Positions 1-11,948 are shown, counted from the stretch's first letter. The stretch: DNA of 64,000 bases from Tethya wilhelma (GCA_964030475.1 CAXIPT010000026.1:213779-277778), one strand, 5' to 3'. Numbers and translations: made by a program. Notes: generated by a model from the letters alone, not told the origin.

Positions 1-290
1 AATTTTCTCCATCTTCTTCTTATTCTTCTTTTTCTATCTTGGCTCAACTTTTCTCAGAGACTATCCACTTTTAGAAGCTGATTCTTGAATGAATGAACTT
101 GGTTTCTTCCGGTACAGTCGCTTTTGCCATCGGTTTTTAGCGCCTCTCATTGAGTAGCTAGATACAAGGCGAAAAGCGCCTCCTCCATATGGCCGCCATT
201 AATTTTTACACTCATGCATAATTCATTAGCTTCTAGAACATTCAAATTAACGGCCCTTTCCACACACAAAAGTGTGCGTTATTTGGAATT
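1..290. repeat. MITE family A, partial copy
   Basis: This is part of a non-coding interspersed repeat. The same order of motifs (TTCTCCATCTTCTT-like tract, a GAATGAATGAA box, TAGATACAAGGCGAAAAGCGC-like box, and a terminal GTGTGCGTTATTTGGAAT) recurs at about 47915-48437 in the same orientation and at about 11184-11715 in reverse. The left part of this copy lies outside the window. Confidence 0.75.
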
Positions 291-458
291 AAATGCACTG
301 AAGTTGCCTGGAACTATTTTGTGATACCTGGTTGCTCTTCTTAAAAGATAAATCAGGACTTTGATTATCTTAACATATAGAAAGACAAGTAAATCTTATG
401 ATACAGCTCCTGCCTCCAAATGACTGAGATGTGTGTTTCACTTCAGTATCAAGCAGGC

Positions 459-459
459 N
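459..459. other. Single N, probable contig join
   Basis: One ambiguous base. Similarity to the inverted copy at 6165-6335 starts immediately to its right and is absent to its left, which is what a join of two contigs at a repeat boundary looks like. Confidence 0.5.
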
Positions 460-605
460 GTCTCCTTTGGACCTGGCATTGTGTGCAAGATCTCTCCGCC
501 AACAATAGCCATGAAGACATCACTCAACGGATGGAGAGTATTCTGAAGGGGCCTGATTGTTTTCACTGGTCAAAAAGTGGAATTTCCTATCCGAATTTAA
601 TGTAG
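460..605 (+). pseudogene. Exon-like duplicate (matches minus strand 6.2-6.35 kb)
   Basis: The reading frame here, containing LLWTWHCVQDLSANNSHEDI, is nearly identical at protein level to a minus-strand segment at about 6230-6335. I see two substitutions (Q/E and D/G) in about 34 residues. The family is not recognised. The segment runs out in unrelated sequence after about position 570, so it looks like a duplicated exon fragment. Confidence 0.4.
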
Positions 606-734
606 GATGGGTGTATGACAGATGACTGTAATTTCCTACAGTATGAAATTCTTGTTTCACCTAATGCAAATCTGTAATTTCTGCACAGAAATTTTATAAA
701 CAAAAAGTTGAATTTTCTATCTGTCGGAAATTCG

Positions 735-905
735 TATTTCATGTAACGGAATTTGAGATTTCTGCTCAAATTTTTCTATCCCCCCTATATACCATTTTCA
801 TGCAGTGAAAACTTGAGATTTCTGCTCTAAGTTTTCTTTATTAATTCGATCGACCATGGGAAATGTCTATTTCATGTAGTAAAAATGTGAGATTTCTGCT
901 CCAAA
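735..905. repeat. Degenerate tandem repeat, about 65-70 bp unit, 3 copies
   Basis: Three spaced copies of a TTTCATGTA...GAGATTTCTGCTC block start near 737, 798 and 871. The interval 606-966 otherwise shows nothing coding. Confidence 0.55.
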
Positions 906-966
906 ATATTAATTTTAATTTACACAATAATAATGAATGTAAATCAACGACAACAACCACAAAAAA

Positions 967-1867
967 TCAGTCAACACAAGAAACTACAAATAAGACAGAT
1001 TCAGAATTAAGTTTGTCCACTAAACTTACCATTTTTGAAGCAATAAATTGGACAGGAACCAAAATTTGACATTCAAACAAATCATAATACCAAATAGTAA
1101 CTGGAGATCCAAACAACAATTTCTGCGGATGTTCCTTATACACTGCTACACAAGCAAGCAAATGTGAAATGTTACAACCACTAACACAAACAGTATGCAC
1201 ATAAAACTTTTCAATTCTAGCAGCTCTGTGTCCAGCTACATTACGAATTCCATTAAAAATGGTGGAGTCTAAGTTAACAAAAACAATTGAGGATGATGAC
1301 ATTCTACTCTTGTGTGTCCCGTACAGTATACCATTTAGTTCAATAGAAGCATATCCAAAACATGTGGAACAAATATCTAGGTTAGATTGAGAAACAGAAT
1401 ACAGAGCACTGTACAACCTAATTGTACAATCTTTCTGAACAACATCAAACAAACACCAATTGTACAGATGATCGAAGTGACTCCAAACTCCAGGACTTAT
1501 TACCACTTGACAAAGTATCTGTAGATCCTGTACATGTTAAGGTATTAGACATGGTTGAAGCAACTGAACCTGTTTCTTGAACTCTAGGGAACAATGGAAG
1601 CAATTTATTTGAGAATTCTTCACGGAGAGAGCAGGTAAGAGCCTGATTTTCACTGAGAAAACGCTGCATAAGTTGACACTCTATAGATCTGTTATTGTTA
1701 GGTGTGTCACCTAAAATTCCATTATACCTTTCGTAGGCATAACACAAAAATCCATGTAAAGGACCAAAGTCCTCAATACATTCCATTAGGTGGCAGTGCA
1801 GATGCATATTGGGGGTTATACATTTCTTACCAAATAATGTCTCTGTTCTCCGACAAAATTGCAGCAA
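967..1867 (-). pseudogene. CACTA/EnSpm-like transposase, C-terminal remnant
   Basis: Two minus-strand frames (1867-1445, then 1506-967) together resemble the C-terminal half of transposases of the DUF4218 / CACTA (EnSpm) type. The first frame carries the PNMHLHCHLMECIEDFGP and YERYNGILGD motifs. The second has HKSRMSSSSIVFV, a GHRAARIEKFYVHT block and an ending with PVTIWYYDLFE, IPVQFI-like and SESVLFVVSCVD motifs. The switch of frame near 1450-1500 and the absence of the N-terminal half show that it is broken. An unspliced intron is an alternative for the frame change. The assignment rests on motif recognition only. Confidence 0.6.
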
Positions 1868-1940
1868 TAAAGCATCCCCAAGCTTTAATTTCTTCTTAGA
1901 ATATAGTTGTCACAAATACTGTAATCTGATTGGTCAATCA

Positions 1941-1987
1941 CAGGTCTCTATTGAGCTTAGAGACCTACAAAGCTCAATAGAGACCTG
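1941..1987. repeat. Hairpin, 18-bp arms
   Basis: CAGGTCTCTATTGAGCTT at 1941-1958 is followed by its reverse complement at 1970-1987, with an 11-base loop. It may be part of the terminal region of the adjacent CACTA-like element. Confidence 0.6.
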
Positions 1988-2087
1988 CAGGTCTTCTAAG
2001 TGCCTAAGGCAAACTATATTATATTCAAACAATAATACTACCAGTGTCTTCTTTTGTTTTCTTGAAAAACTGTCCAGCTTGTTCAAG

Positions 2088-2130
2088 CATAGATAATATA
2101 GACTACGTCACGTAGTCTATATTATCTATG
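2088..2130. mobile_element. Palindromic micro-MITE, 43 bp
   Basis: This is a perfect palindrome with 20-bp arms beginning CATAGATAAT and a 3-base centre. It is bordered by the direct repeat GTTCAAG (2081-2087 and 2131-2137), as expected for a target-site duplication. The same termini with their own 7-bp flanking repeat occur at 18966-18998 and 34116-34141. Confidence 0.7.
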
Positions 2131-2138
2131 GTTCAAGC

Positions 2139-2549
2139 GCTAGCAGGTCAGCTATGTTAGCGCTGCGCTTTTAAAGTTTGACCTCTGAACTCATTTCAAA
2201 ACCACTCCCACCTGGGTCAGCTGGCAAAAAGAAGGCTTGAAGACTCGCCGTAAGTAGCTCGAGTATCTACGGAGGACAGTCCATAGCTTGACAAACTTGA
2301 GAGTAAGCCAAAATGAATCTTTCAAGTCTACGTAATTTAGCTTGACAAAGAGCGAACTTGGAACCAAGATGAATTTCTCAGGGGCATTAAGGACTGGGTC
2401 AGCTGGAAATTGAATGGAAAAGAGCTACATTCACCCTGGCCAAAGCAAAACATTCATGTATTTTAACAAATATTAACATGATATTAATGTTTATCGTTTA
2501 TAATATTTTGGAAAAACCTGCAAATTATTAATTCAGATTAATTAACTAA
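2139..2549. other. No recognisable feature
   Basis: AT-rich, multiply stopped sequence on both strands. I see no gene, hairpin or repeat that I can support. Confidence 0.4.
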
Positions 2550-2826
2550 GTGGGGGCGTGGTTGCAAAAGTACAGCACCTATTTGATACAATTTTGCAAA
2601 ATCCGGAATATCCTTACTATAGCTATGACTCCCGCTGCTTTATCATTCGNCTTTGAAGCCAGTGAAAGTGATGATGATTTGCAGCAAAGACTGATTTCTC
2701 AACGGTATCTCAAACTTTGGCATGATCATTCCAGTGTTGCTGGACACAGTTACTTTCTGGTTCTAGTTACACCAATCTATGACCCAGTCTTCTACCTTAC
2801 ACCAGAGGAGATGAAGGAAAAATCAG
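2550..2826 (+). pseudogene. Exon-like fragment with HDHSSVAGHSYFLVLV motif
   Basis: An open frame ends at a GT donor-like site (2827). It includes a KLWHDHSSVAGHSYFLVLVT block followed by YDPVFYLTPEEM. Similar 'HDHS..GH.Y.LV' blocks are, as far as I recall, found in large uncharacterised invertebrate families of probable transposon origin. A single N at 2650 lies inside it. No flanking exons are identified. The longer frame continues into a (CT)n tract and is not coding there. Confidence 0.35.
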
Positions 2827-2831
2827 GTGTG

Positions 2832-2832
<1 letters not shown>

Positions 2833-2867
<35 letters not shown>

Positions 2868-2869
2868 CA

Positions 2870-2901
<32 letters not shown>

Positions 2902-2909
2902 CGAGGCGT

Positions 2910-2968
<59 letters not shown>

Positions 2969-2992
2969 CTCTCTCGCTTTGTCTCTCTCTCT
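2833..2992. repeat. (CT)n microsatellite
   Basis: About 160 bp of interrupted CT dinucleotides with GAGGC and GCTCTCGC interruptions. Confidence 0.95.
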
Positions 2993-4145
2993 TTTTCAAC
3001 CTACCTCTTAGTTAGCCATGTAGTGGGTCAGTGACCACCGTAACTGTTTTAAAAATAGAGCTCCAACTTCGATACTCGTCGTGGCTCCTTAGATAGCTTG
3101 GAAAATGCTGTTCGTACATCTATAGATCAGAGCGCTATACAGCCAGGAGCGCTACTGATAGAACGAAGAACAAACTTGAAATTATGAAAATTTATTCGTT
3201 AAACACAATTTGAAGGCTAGGGTCAAAGTACAGAACGAAGGGAATTTCGCTATTATTGAAATGACGTAGCCACGTAAAACGGGGCGCGCGCTCAAAAAAT
3301 TTGAGGCAGCCTTAACTACACTGAGAACATCCAAGCTGGGTAATATCAGGGCTGTGAGTTGATACCACAAGAGCCATGTGAGGTAAAACTCGATCTGTAC
3401 GAAGTACAGAGAAACGACACAATACTCCCATTGAAGACTATAAGCAGAATAACCATGACACGCTACTCAATACATACAAGGTAAGCTCACTAAAGTAATT
3501 TTGTAGTACAGTAATGTGCTGTCATATACATATGCACATGCATACACATACACAAATACAAAGACGGACTACGTCACGCTGAAGAGTACAAAGGAGTACA
3601 AAACAGAATGACCAACAGATTGACCTGGCAGTCTGTACGTGCACGGTTCTCTGATAGTAGTTATTATTATTAAAAGAATCACTTGTTTCTAAAACTGAAT
3701 ACTTTGTTCAGTAGTATTTCCTATGATGGGTAGAAGAAACCAAATACATGATTGTTTTGAACTTTTATTGCACTTTTGGTCATTTCTATGTTACCATTCT
3801 ATTTAATACCCACCTGCTAACTTTACACTCAAGTTTATAAGTACTTACTTGCTTTTTGTCTTCTTTTCGAGTTAGGTTTTGGCTTTCTTCTTTGTTTGCA
3901 GTACTTTGAAGAAATTTTTAGCGAGCGCTTCATCAGTATGCAAATATTCTACTACAAAGTTGTTTCATTACAATGTACAACATGAATAATTATGACACAG
4001 AGAGTATACAAAGTGATTGTAACAATCAGTTTTTTGAAGCCATATCTCTAAATGTATAGTGCCTAGCCACTTCTAAGTTTATTTTCAGCATCTACTTATG
4101 ACGTAAATGCGAAAGAAACAATAATTGCGATTTTTACCGGCAAAT
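2993..4145. other. Non-coding stretch with one MITE terminus
   Basis: No coding frame is supported. At about 3292-3333 there is a motif containing TTGAGGCAGCCTTAACTACA, the same terminus found inverted at both ends of the 51.93-55.38 kb element. I did not find a partner end here, so it is either a solo terminus or a longer element whose other end has decayed. Confidence 0.5.
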
Positions 4146-4149
4146 ACAT

Positions 4150-5205
4150 CTGGTCTGTTTTCCAAAATTGGGTCATATATTTTACCTTGGAAACATTTTC
4201 TAGCACACAAGAAACACTTTTTTAAAATTTACTTTTGTCGGAACATTCTGTTGATCTAATAAACATCAAGAGTTGAAAAACAAATTTTTCTCATGGTATA
4301 GAAAAAGCAGTTAGTCTTCTTGTGTGACTATGTACTTATAAAATTTTGTAAGACCAATAAGTACATTTTTTACAAAAAATGCATATTTTGTCGTGAAAAC
4401 ATTTTTCACCACAAAAGAAACACTTTTGTGAAATTTTACTTTTTTCAACATTCTCTTAGAACATTGTTGGTGAAAAACAGTTTTCTCACAGTAGAGATAA
4501 AGAACTTAGTTTTTTTGAGTGACTATGGACTTTGGACTTAGAAATTATTCTAAAACCAAAAAGTATACTTTTGACAAAAAAAGTTAATTTTGCCTTGAAA
4601 ACATTTTTCAGCACAAAAGAAACACTTTTGTGAAAACTTAGTGTTTTCACCACATGTAACATTCTCCTGATGTAAAAAACATTGAAAGCGAAAAACAAAG
4701 TTCTCTGATGGTAGAGAAAAAGAAGTTAGTCATTATCAGTGACTATGGACTTAGAAAAATTTCAAAGAACAAAAGGTACGCCTTTGACAAAAAAACATTT
4801 TGCCTTAAAAACATTTTTCAGCAAAGACGACACACTTTTGTCAAAATTTACATTTTTCAACACAGAAAATTTTTTTCATGTAAAAAATATTGTTGTTGAA
4901 AAACCAAGGTTTTTTCAAAAGAACTTGGTCTTTTTGAGTGACTATGGACTTAGACTAAAACCAAAATGTACACTTTTGACCAAAAAAGTTTATTTTGTAT
5001 TGAAACCATTTTCTACCACAAAACAAATACTTTTGTGGAAATTTACTTTTCTTTACACATCAAACATTCTCTTGATGTAAAAAACATTCATAGCTAAAAA
5101 CAAAGTTTTCTCACGGTAGAGGAAAAACTTTCTTTTTAAGTGATTATCAACTTAGAAAATTTTCTAATACCAAAAACTACACTTTTGACAAAAATTGTAT
5201 ATGTG
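4150..5205. repeat. Tandem repeat, about 205-bp unit, 5 copies
   Basis: The block 'AGTGACTATGGACTTAGAA...AACATTTTTCA...CACAAAAGAAACACTTTTGT...' repeats with starts near 4320, 4515, 4737, 4935 and 5137. Copies diverge by substitutions and small indels. A partial dispersed copy lies at about 34640-34720. The short ORFs inside the array are not conserved between units. Confidence 0.8.
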
Positions 5206-5359
5206 ACCCTTTTTTTATAAACCGACCAGATGTAATAAAATTTTGTTTTGATAAAACACGGTTTTTCCACAATACCGGCGAAATTGATTTTTTTCAGCGG
5301 TGGGGTTTGGCATCATTCAGCTACCTGCACGCGAGATATAAATGGCAGAGCTGCTTCTG

Positions 5360-6388
5360 TTGCAGAGTTATTTGAAGAAAAGTGCAGCAAGGTCAGCCAT
5401 CATGATTTTGAAGTTTTCTCGTGCACGGAGATACGTTACTATGTGCGCGTATCTCCCAGTGGTTACTACAAAGTACAAGCACGATGATAACAGGCAGCTG
5501 CGCGATAAGCTGCTTTGATAATTATTATTCTCTCCTGTTTGCAAGAGAGCTTCTTGTTGCTCTCTCACTTGCTTACTTTATTACTGCTTTGAAGTTTCTG
5601 TATTGGACTTACCACGTTTACTATGTTGTAACGATGCTCTTCATCAGCATTACTCTTATCTTCAGGGTCTGATTGTGATTCATAGAAGAACATCGAATGA
5701 TGCACAGTACACTCAGTGCTAGCTAGTATGCAGAAAGGAAAGTAGCTAGCTAGCATACATTAATTGCATGGGGACAAACCTGGCATTGGGTGTTCATGTG
5801 CTGGTTCAAATTCAGCTAGCTCTGGACTAGAAGACATCTAGCTATAGGTATCCAGATGGTCAATGCCCTGATCTTCCAAGTCTAGGTAGTTCTGGAAAAG
5901 CAATAGGAGGGATGCTTGATTATCGTTAATGAAGAGGTCAAAGTCCTCTCCAATTTGGTTGAATATCCTTGCAATGTCCCGTTCCATGTAGCAGGCCAGT
6001 GAGTCACAGTCGATGACTGCGCTAAGGTGAGCATTAATTTTCCGCAGGATGACGAGGTTCAACTCCTTCCAGTTTAGTTCACTGCATTGGTCTTGGTGTT
6101 GCTGGAAGTAGCTTCTACTGAATAGTAACAAACAGTTAAGCCACACCCTTCTTCCTAAAAATTTTCAAGCTTATTGTCGTAGCTATCTTCGAGTGCAGAG
6201 AGTGAGAGATCTGTCGAAAGAAAACAACCAGGCCCCTTCAGAATACTCTCCATCCGTTGAGTGATGTCTTCATGGCTGTTGTTGGCGGAGAGATCTTCCA
6301 CACAATGCCACGTCCAAAGAAGACATCCAATACCTGGTGAAATTTCTTGAAAACCAAGCAAAAGAGCATGCCCTCCTACGTGTCCCAC
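5360..6388 (-). CDS. Possible multi-exon hypothetical gene
   Basis: Several minus-strand open segments are bordered by plausible splice sites. They lie at 6388-6165, about 6120-5838 (ELNWKELNLVILRKINAH... then NYLDLEDQGIDHL), about 5850-5780 (MSSSPELAEFEPAHEHPMP before GT), about 5680-5605 (PEDKSNADEEHRYNIVNV before GTAAG) and about 5500-5368 (GRYAHIVTYLRARENFKIMM ending at a stop). The second segment has the leucine-spaced helical look of a death-fold (CARD-like) domain, but I cannot confirm this. The upstream edge abuts the foldback at 6389. Exon joins are uncertain and the family is not recognised. Confidence 0.25.
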
Positions 6389-7056
6389 TCAGGTCAGTTA
6401 AGGCATGTAACAGTAACTGTTATTTTGGCAATGCAAAAGTTTAGTTTAGTATATCTTTGTAATGGTTTATTTCTAAGCATTGAAACTTGGTACAAATATT
6501 AACCACTGGAGTGTCTTCACACACACCAAGTTTAAGCATCACGTGGGCGGGGCTAGTCCAATTAAATACACTTTAAAAAATGCGCAACTGTATCTAATTA
6601 GCCAGGCCTACCAAATTTTGACACAAATTTTTTTGCTAGGTATCTTTCCTATTACTGCCTGGAACAACCTGGATTGAACTTTAGTTTCGGAGAAATGCTT
6701 CAAAAACCTCAAATTCTAATAATTCACATCTACTTAAATATGCAAAACTAGAATATCTCTACAGCTAATTACTCCACCCCTAGGTTCCACCCACCAATAC
6801 ATTGCTCATCATTTGGTTATGTCACAAAAAAATTTTGGTGGGCCTGGCTAATTGGCTACAGTTGCGCATTTTTAAAAGTTCATTTGTTTGGACCAGCCCC
6901 GCCCCCCTTTATCACGTGATGCTCAAACTTGGTGAGTCTGAATAAACTGTAGTGGTAAATATTTGTACCAAGTTTAAATGCTTAAAATTAAACCAGTATT
7001 TTTAATCAAACTTTTGCATTGCCAAAATGGCTGCTACATGCCTTAACAAACCTGAG
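6389..7056. mobile_element. Foldback MITE, about 670 bp
   Basis: The ends are inverted copies: CTCAGGTCAGTTAAGGCATG on the left and the complement of GCTCAGGTTTGTTAAGGCAT on the right. Arms of about 230 bp share TGGCAATGCAAAAGTTT, CTTGGTACAAATATT, CATCACGTG and GGCGGGGCT blocks, around a loop of about 200 bp. No ORF. Confidence 0.8.
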
Positions 7057-7735
7057 CAGGCTACAAAAGAGACGACATCAAACTTCAATCCACATGTACT
7101 ACAAAGAATGTATACCAATACAAATTATGTTATAACAGCTTAATTAATCAATTATTAATCACGTTTGTACCTCTAGAGTGTCCACAAACAATACGTCCAG
7201 GCATGCAAGCAGGCTTAAAAGGGCACTTTGCCTGAATCCACCTTTTTGAGTTACTGGAGACAGCTTGTACTAGACAGATCTGTACTGGCAATGCCAACAA
7301 AACAGCACAGCTATATTGCGAGCCGCCAACAAACCTGAAGAAGCCAATTTAAAACAGGTGTTATAACTAAAGCATAATTAACACTTTACACCTGGAATTT
7401 ACAGGATGTGGATACGTGATGAATTACTAAATTTGAATTTATTTTTTGTACTAGTTGATTGATGTTTATTATGCAGCATACTTACTTCAACAAAGACAAA
7501 CTAATGTGTTAAAGTACTTATGTATGACGGCTAATCCTAGCTGGGACATGGCTGATCCTGGAAAAATTTGCTAAAAAATTGGAGAGGTCAAAGATCAATA
7601 GATTTCCGAGCGTCTTTGGCTTCCTTTTACCCTGGCTTTGAGCAGCATGCAAAATAAGCTCATATATATAGAGTAACTATCTCTCTAGTATAGAACACCC
7701 TAGGAGACAAAATTCTTGCCCTCAAACAATGAACA
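7057..7735. other. No recognisable feature
   Basis: AT-rich intergenic DNA with stops in all frames and no repeat that I could pair. Confidence 0.4.
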
Positions 7736-7739
7736 TAAT

Positions 7740-7940
7740 AATCGATATTGTAAAATCGTTTTCTAGGAATCGATTTTTGAAATCGAGATTTTAAAATCGA
7801 TTTCTTTAAATCGATTTCTAAAATCTATTGTAAAATCGAGAATCAATTTTTAAAATATCAAAATCGATATTTTAAAATCGAGTTTTAAAGATTGAGTTCT
7901 CAGAATCGATATTTGGTAATCATTCTTGTAAGATCGACTT
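7740..7940. repeat. AATCGATTT-type simple repeat
   Basis: Irregular reiteration of AAATCGAT/ATCGATTT words over about 200 bp. A shorter related tract lies at 14870-14925. Confidence 0.8.
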
Positions 7941-9360
7941 AATTTTCGAAACAGATAAAATTTGTAGATCCATATGTGACATGAGATGATGATAGCACAC
8001 GTGATCCAGCTACGCACGTGTACGTCAGTCTGTCGGCCTTGGGTCTCAAGTCTCATTTTAAACTTTCAGTGAAGCTTATGTCTGCTTCTGGGTTAAACCT
8101 TGATAAGGCCAAACAGGCAATTGAACTACTTTGTTCAATTACCAGTGATCCTCAAGCTCCTGGCCAGTCTTCATCAGCTGCCCCTGCTGCGCCCACATGA
8201 AATCAAAGCTGTAGCACCCGCACTAACCCAGTCGAAGCTAATACTGCTGCTGGCAGTTCGACTGGCAGTACTGAAGGTGGTAAGTATGCATGTGGCTTAT
8301 AATTAGTATTATTAAATTATTTTATTTTCGATTGTGCATGTGCATGATGTAATCTCAATTACACGTGCATGCATATCATGTGTGGGGAGGTTAATTCATT
8401 ATTTTGCATACTACCTTAAAATTTATTCCTCAGCATGAGGCAAGCTATCCAGTTTGACTAGCTGCTTGCTGTAGACATGTACGGCAACAAAACTAGAAAA
8501 CAAAATTCCTCTGCGTGTGCATGCCATACACTTAACATAACTCTGTTACAAAACTGCAACTGGCTATTATATACTTTTACAGTGATTGCTGCTGCTGACA
8601 AGTTGTTATCTGTTTTACGTAAAAAGAAACCAGGAGCTCAAGGTGGCAAGAAAAGAAAGGCAAATAAGGAGATAGCTTCATTGTATCGAAAGTAAGTCGC
8701 AAAAAGGGTTGTGTGGAAGCATAAGTTCATTTGTCTTAGTTACCACGATCAACGACGTATTCCAACCACTGATTACGAAAAGGATGAACTTCTGCGAGCT
8801 GGGTTAGGGGTGAAAGAGATAGATATGGACTTGGATGCTGATGAGTTTCGAGATGTTCTATATGGTGTTTTTCCTGCGCTCAAGAATGGTGGTGGCTTTC
8901 AATTTTACAAATGTAAACCCAACAGTCGCCTTCTAGAAAGACTCTCTTCAACGACCCTATCATCCCCTGACATGCTAAAGAGTCGAGTTGGGAATGCCCG
9001 TACATACATTTGTCCGCTTCAAAAGGATCTAGACTTGACTCCTGTAGTGGAGTTGCCAAGTGGGGTATGCATAATATAATACAATTATAAAGATACATGT
9101 ATTATTCTAATCTAAAGTCTCTATTACCTGCCAATATAATACCGTATATAGTGGGAGTCTTTTGTGGGTTTTAACTTTTGCGTGGTTTTAACGCTATATC
9201 ATGATCCATCCACGAATATCTGAAAAAAATTTTGTAATGCATATACCGTATGGGTGTCTCCAAGTAAGTTAAAACACAAAGATAAGATATATCAGATTCT
9301 GTGCTCTGCAAAACTTTCCTATTATACAGTATAAAATTATATAGAAACCTTATAATTACA

Positions 9361-9742
9361 AGTTGCAAAAATTTCAAAAAATAAGTAGTGTACGAATGGG
9401 CAGTGCGGTAAAAAGTATTGGAACAAGGAATGTCTCATTTTCGGCACATAACTACTTCATTTTTATGCTTGATCCCTCATATGGATCCTCTGTGTCATAA
9501 ATGCAATAATAATATTATGTACATAGTATACCATAGCTTACGAATTGGTTTAAATTTCTACTAATAAGTTAAATAAGCAGTGGAGTAAACTATAACAGAC
9601 AGGTAACTTAAACTAGACTGCCAGCCAAGATTTGGTTATAAAAATTAAGTAGTCATGTGCCGAAATCGAGACATTCCTTGTTCCAATACTTTTTACCGCA
9701 CTGCCCATTCCTACACTACTTAATTTTTGAAATTTTTGCTAC
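9361..9742. mobile_element. MITE with about 100-bp TIRs, intron 3 of HECT gene
   Basis: The left arm (TTGCAAAAATTTCAAAAA...AATGGGCAGTGCGGTAAAAA...ATTCCTTG complement) is repeated inverted on the right (...CAAGGAATGTCT complement ... TTTTTACCGCACTGCCCATT). There is about 180 bp of unique middle and no ORF. Confidence 0.8.
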
Positions 9743-10620
9743 TTGTTCATTCACTTTTTTCAACACTACAGTGTGGAGACCATCAGAGACTGGTTAGTCC
9801 CTACAAAAAGCTTGAGTAGCAGCTACATTCACTACATTAGGCTGAGAAGGCTAATGCGCATGCGCATAATAATGCCACGTGGATAATGACCTTTGAACCC
9901 TACCTACAAATGGCTACATTGTTATACTCTCAGTTTCAAAGCTTTGTAGTTTTTGTTTAGGCTTATTTGTGATGTAAACGAGTATCAAGGAATGTACTAC
10001 CTATGAAAAGGAGTTACTTTGTGCTATCAAAGTTGGCTCAACACACTCTAGTTCTCTGGAAATGCTTTTCAAGTAAGTCAGTTAGAAAGTACGTACGTTA
10101 GAAAAACAAAAATGGCATTGTTGTTGTTTCCCACTAGCTCTCTCTACGAGTGCTGAGGAAAGTTTCTGTGAGTTTTAGGCCTTGCATGCGATTGGTAATC
10201 TGTCGGTTAGAGCCTCTGAGCAAATTTGAAGGCTTAATTTTGTTTTGATAGATTTTTATGATCGTAAACATTTTGTATTGTGTCTATGGGACATTCGGCC
10301 CATTCCTACTATACGTACTACCGTACGTATGATAAGGTATCTAGTATAGTTACTACTCTTTATAGCCAATGGAGAAGTGCTTGAAGTGTGATGAATTGTT
10401 CAGTATTGGTGATGAATTCGCAGCCCATGTCCAAAGTTGCGGGTAAATTGTTTTTTTTTGTGCGTGAATAAGATTATAATTATTAATAATTGATATTCCA
10501 TTATAAATTATACGGTTCAGGAAAAAGAAACATTATATTCGTGTATCATCTTCTTTTCCTTCACCATCAGTCCAAGTAAGAAAGTTTCATACACTTAAGC
10601 AATTAGATGATGCATATGCC

Positions 10621-10880
10621 TACAAGTGAAAAAAACATTGGAAATGTAATGAGACATAGGAATGGCCAAATCGTAAAAAAGAAAGCAAACAAAAGCAAAT
10701 GGCTGTTTGAGTGTGTACAGGATCATTCCTGTATGGGCTGCATGTAGTACTCTCTTCTCATGTTGCCCATAGGAATAATTCTTTACACACTCAAACAGCC
10801 ATTCGCTTTTGTTTGCTTTCTTTTTTACGATTTGGCCATTCCTATGTCTCATTACATTTCCAATGTTTTTTTCACTTGTT
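10621..10880. mobile_element. Foldback MITE family B, about 260 bp
   Basis: Arms of about 97 bp begin ACAAGTGAAAAAAACATTGG and carry AGGAATGGCCAAATCGTAAA. The inverted arm ends CACTTGT. A related full copy is at 62310-62582 and a half copy at 17411-17532. It lies where the HECT N-lobe exon would be expected. Confidence 0.85.
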
Positions 10881-11183
10881 TGTTCCCATTTTTTTATAAT
10901 TCTATATCACAGTTGAGTTTGTGTGTATATGGTAGTTACTTGTACACTATCAGCATGGATATTATTAATCTATTCTATCAGTATAAAAGTCACTGTGAAG
11001 CAGGCTCAGGAGGCTGAAGCTGTATCTTACAAAATTTACTTGCTTTGCTCATCTTATAATGACAACTATGTAACAAAGTAGTCTATTCACCTCCTAAATA
11101 TTTAAGACTGACCCTGGTTACAGAGACTTCAGCACAACCAGAAATCTTCAGGTAGAACAGGCAGGGCAACGAATAATGATTTG

Positions 11184-11715
11184 GATTCCAAATAACGCAC
11201 ACTTGCCTAACTGGAAAAGGGTCGTCAACTTGATTTCCAAGGTAGCTAATGAATTATTAATGAGTATAGAAATGAATGGCTGCCATACGGAGAAGGTGCT
11301 TTTCGTCTTGTATCTAGCGACTCACCTAGAGAGGCGAATAGCCGATACAAAAAGCACGTAAAGACAAAGAAACCAAGTTTATTCGTTCAAGAATCAGCTT
11401 CTGGAAGCAAGCGGTCTTTGAGAAAAGTCGTTCCAAGATAGAAGAAGAAGAAGAAGATGGAGAAAATTGGAGGTTTGGCATGTTTGTGTTTGTTACTTTA
11501 GCGATGGTTTTAGGCTATGTTTTTAGGCTCAATAGAAAGAGAAAAGGCTAAATAGTAGCTTAAGAAGCCTTTTAGTGCCAAGCGCTCAGTTTTTGCAGAG
11601 TTATTTGCGTGAATATTTGTATTGTGCTAATGGGCCATCCGTGCCATTCCTATGTACCCAGTAGACTACCGTACTGGGAATATATAATAACTGTCAGTAA
11701 CAAATTTATGTATTT
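11184..11715. mobile_element. MITE family A, near-complete reverse copy
   Basis: It starts TTCCAAATAACGCACACTT and runs through the same blocks as 1-290 and 47915-48437 in reverse order, ending near the GCCATTCCTATGTACCCAGTA box. An (AAG)n-like tract lies at 11440. No coding. Confidence 0.75.
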
Positions 11716-11948
11716 AGTATACCAGTAAGTTGTGTTGTTGGTTTATTGTTTTTTACTTTTTTCCTCTTCAGAACAAAGACCTCTACAATATTGGTATCTA
11801 TTTTGTTCTTTCCGTGATGTATGGAGGAATTGGTCTCCCTTCAATGTCTGAAACTGTGTATCAGTACATCACACAATCTTGTGCTAGCTGTCGCGGTATT
11901 AAATTAACAGAGATACCTGATACTACTCTTCACTTTGTTGTCCAAAAT

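Noticed and set aside
2830..3011. Ser/Leu-rich reading frame following the exon-like fragment
   Set aside because: It is translation of the (CT)n microsatellite.
4150..5205. CRISPR-like array
   Set aside because: Units of about 205 bp are contiguous and diverged, with no short repeat-spacer pattern, and the genome is eukaryotic.
7740..7940. Possible replication origin or regulatory cluster of ATCGAT boxes
   Set aside because: It is low-complexity reiteration without spacing regularity, and nothing links it to a function.
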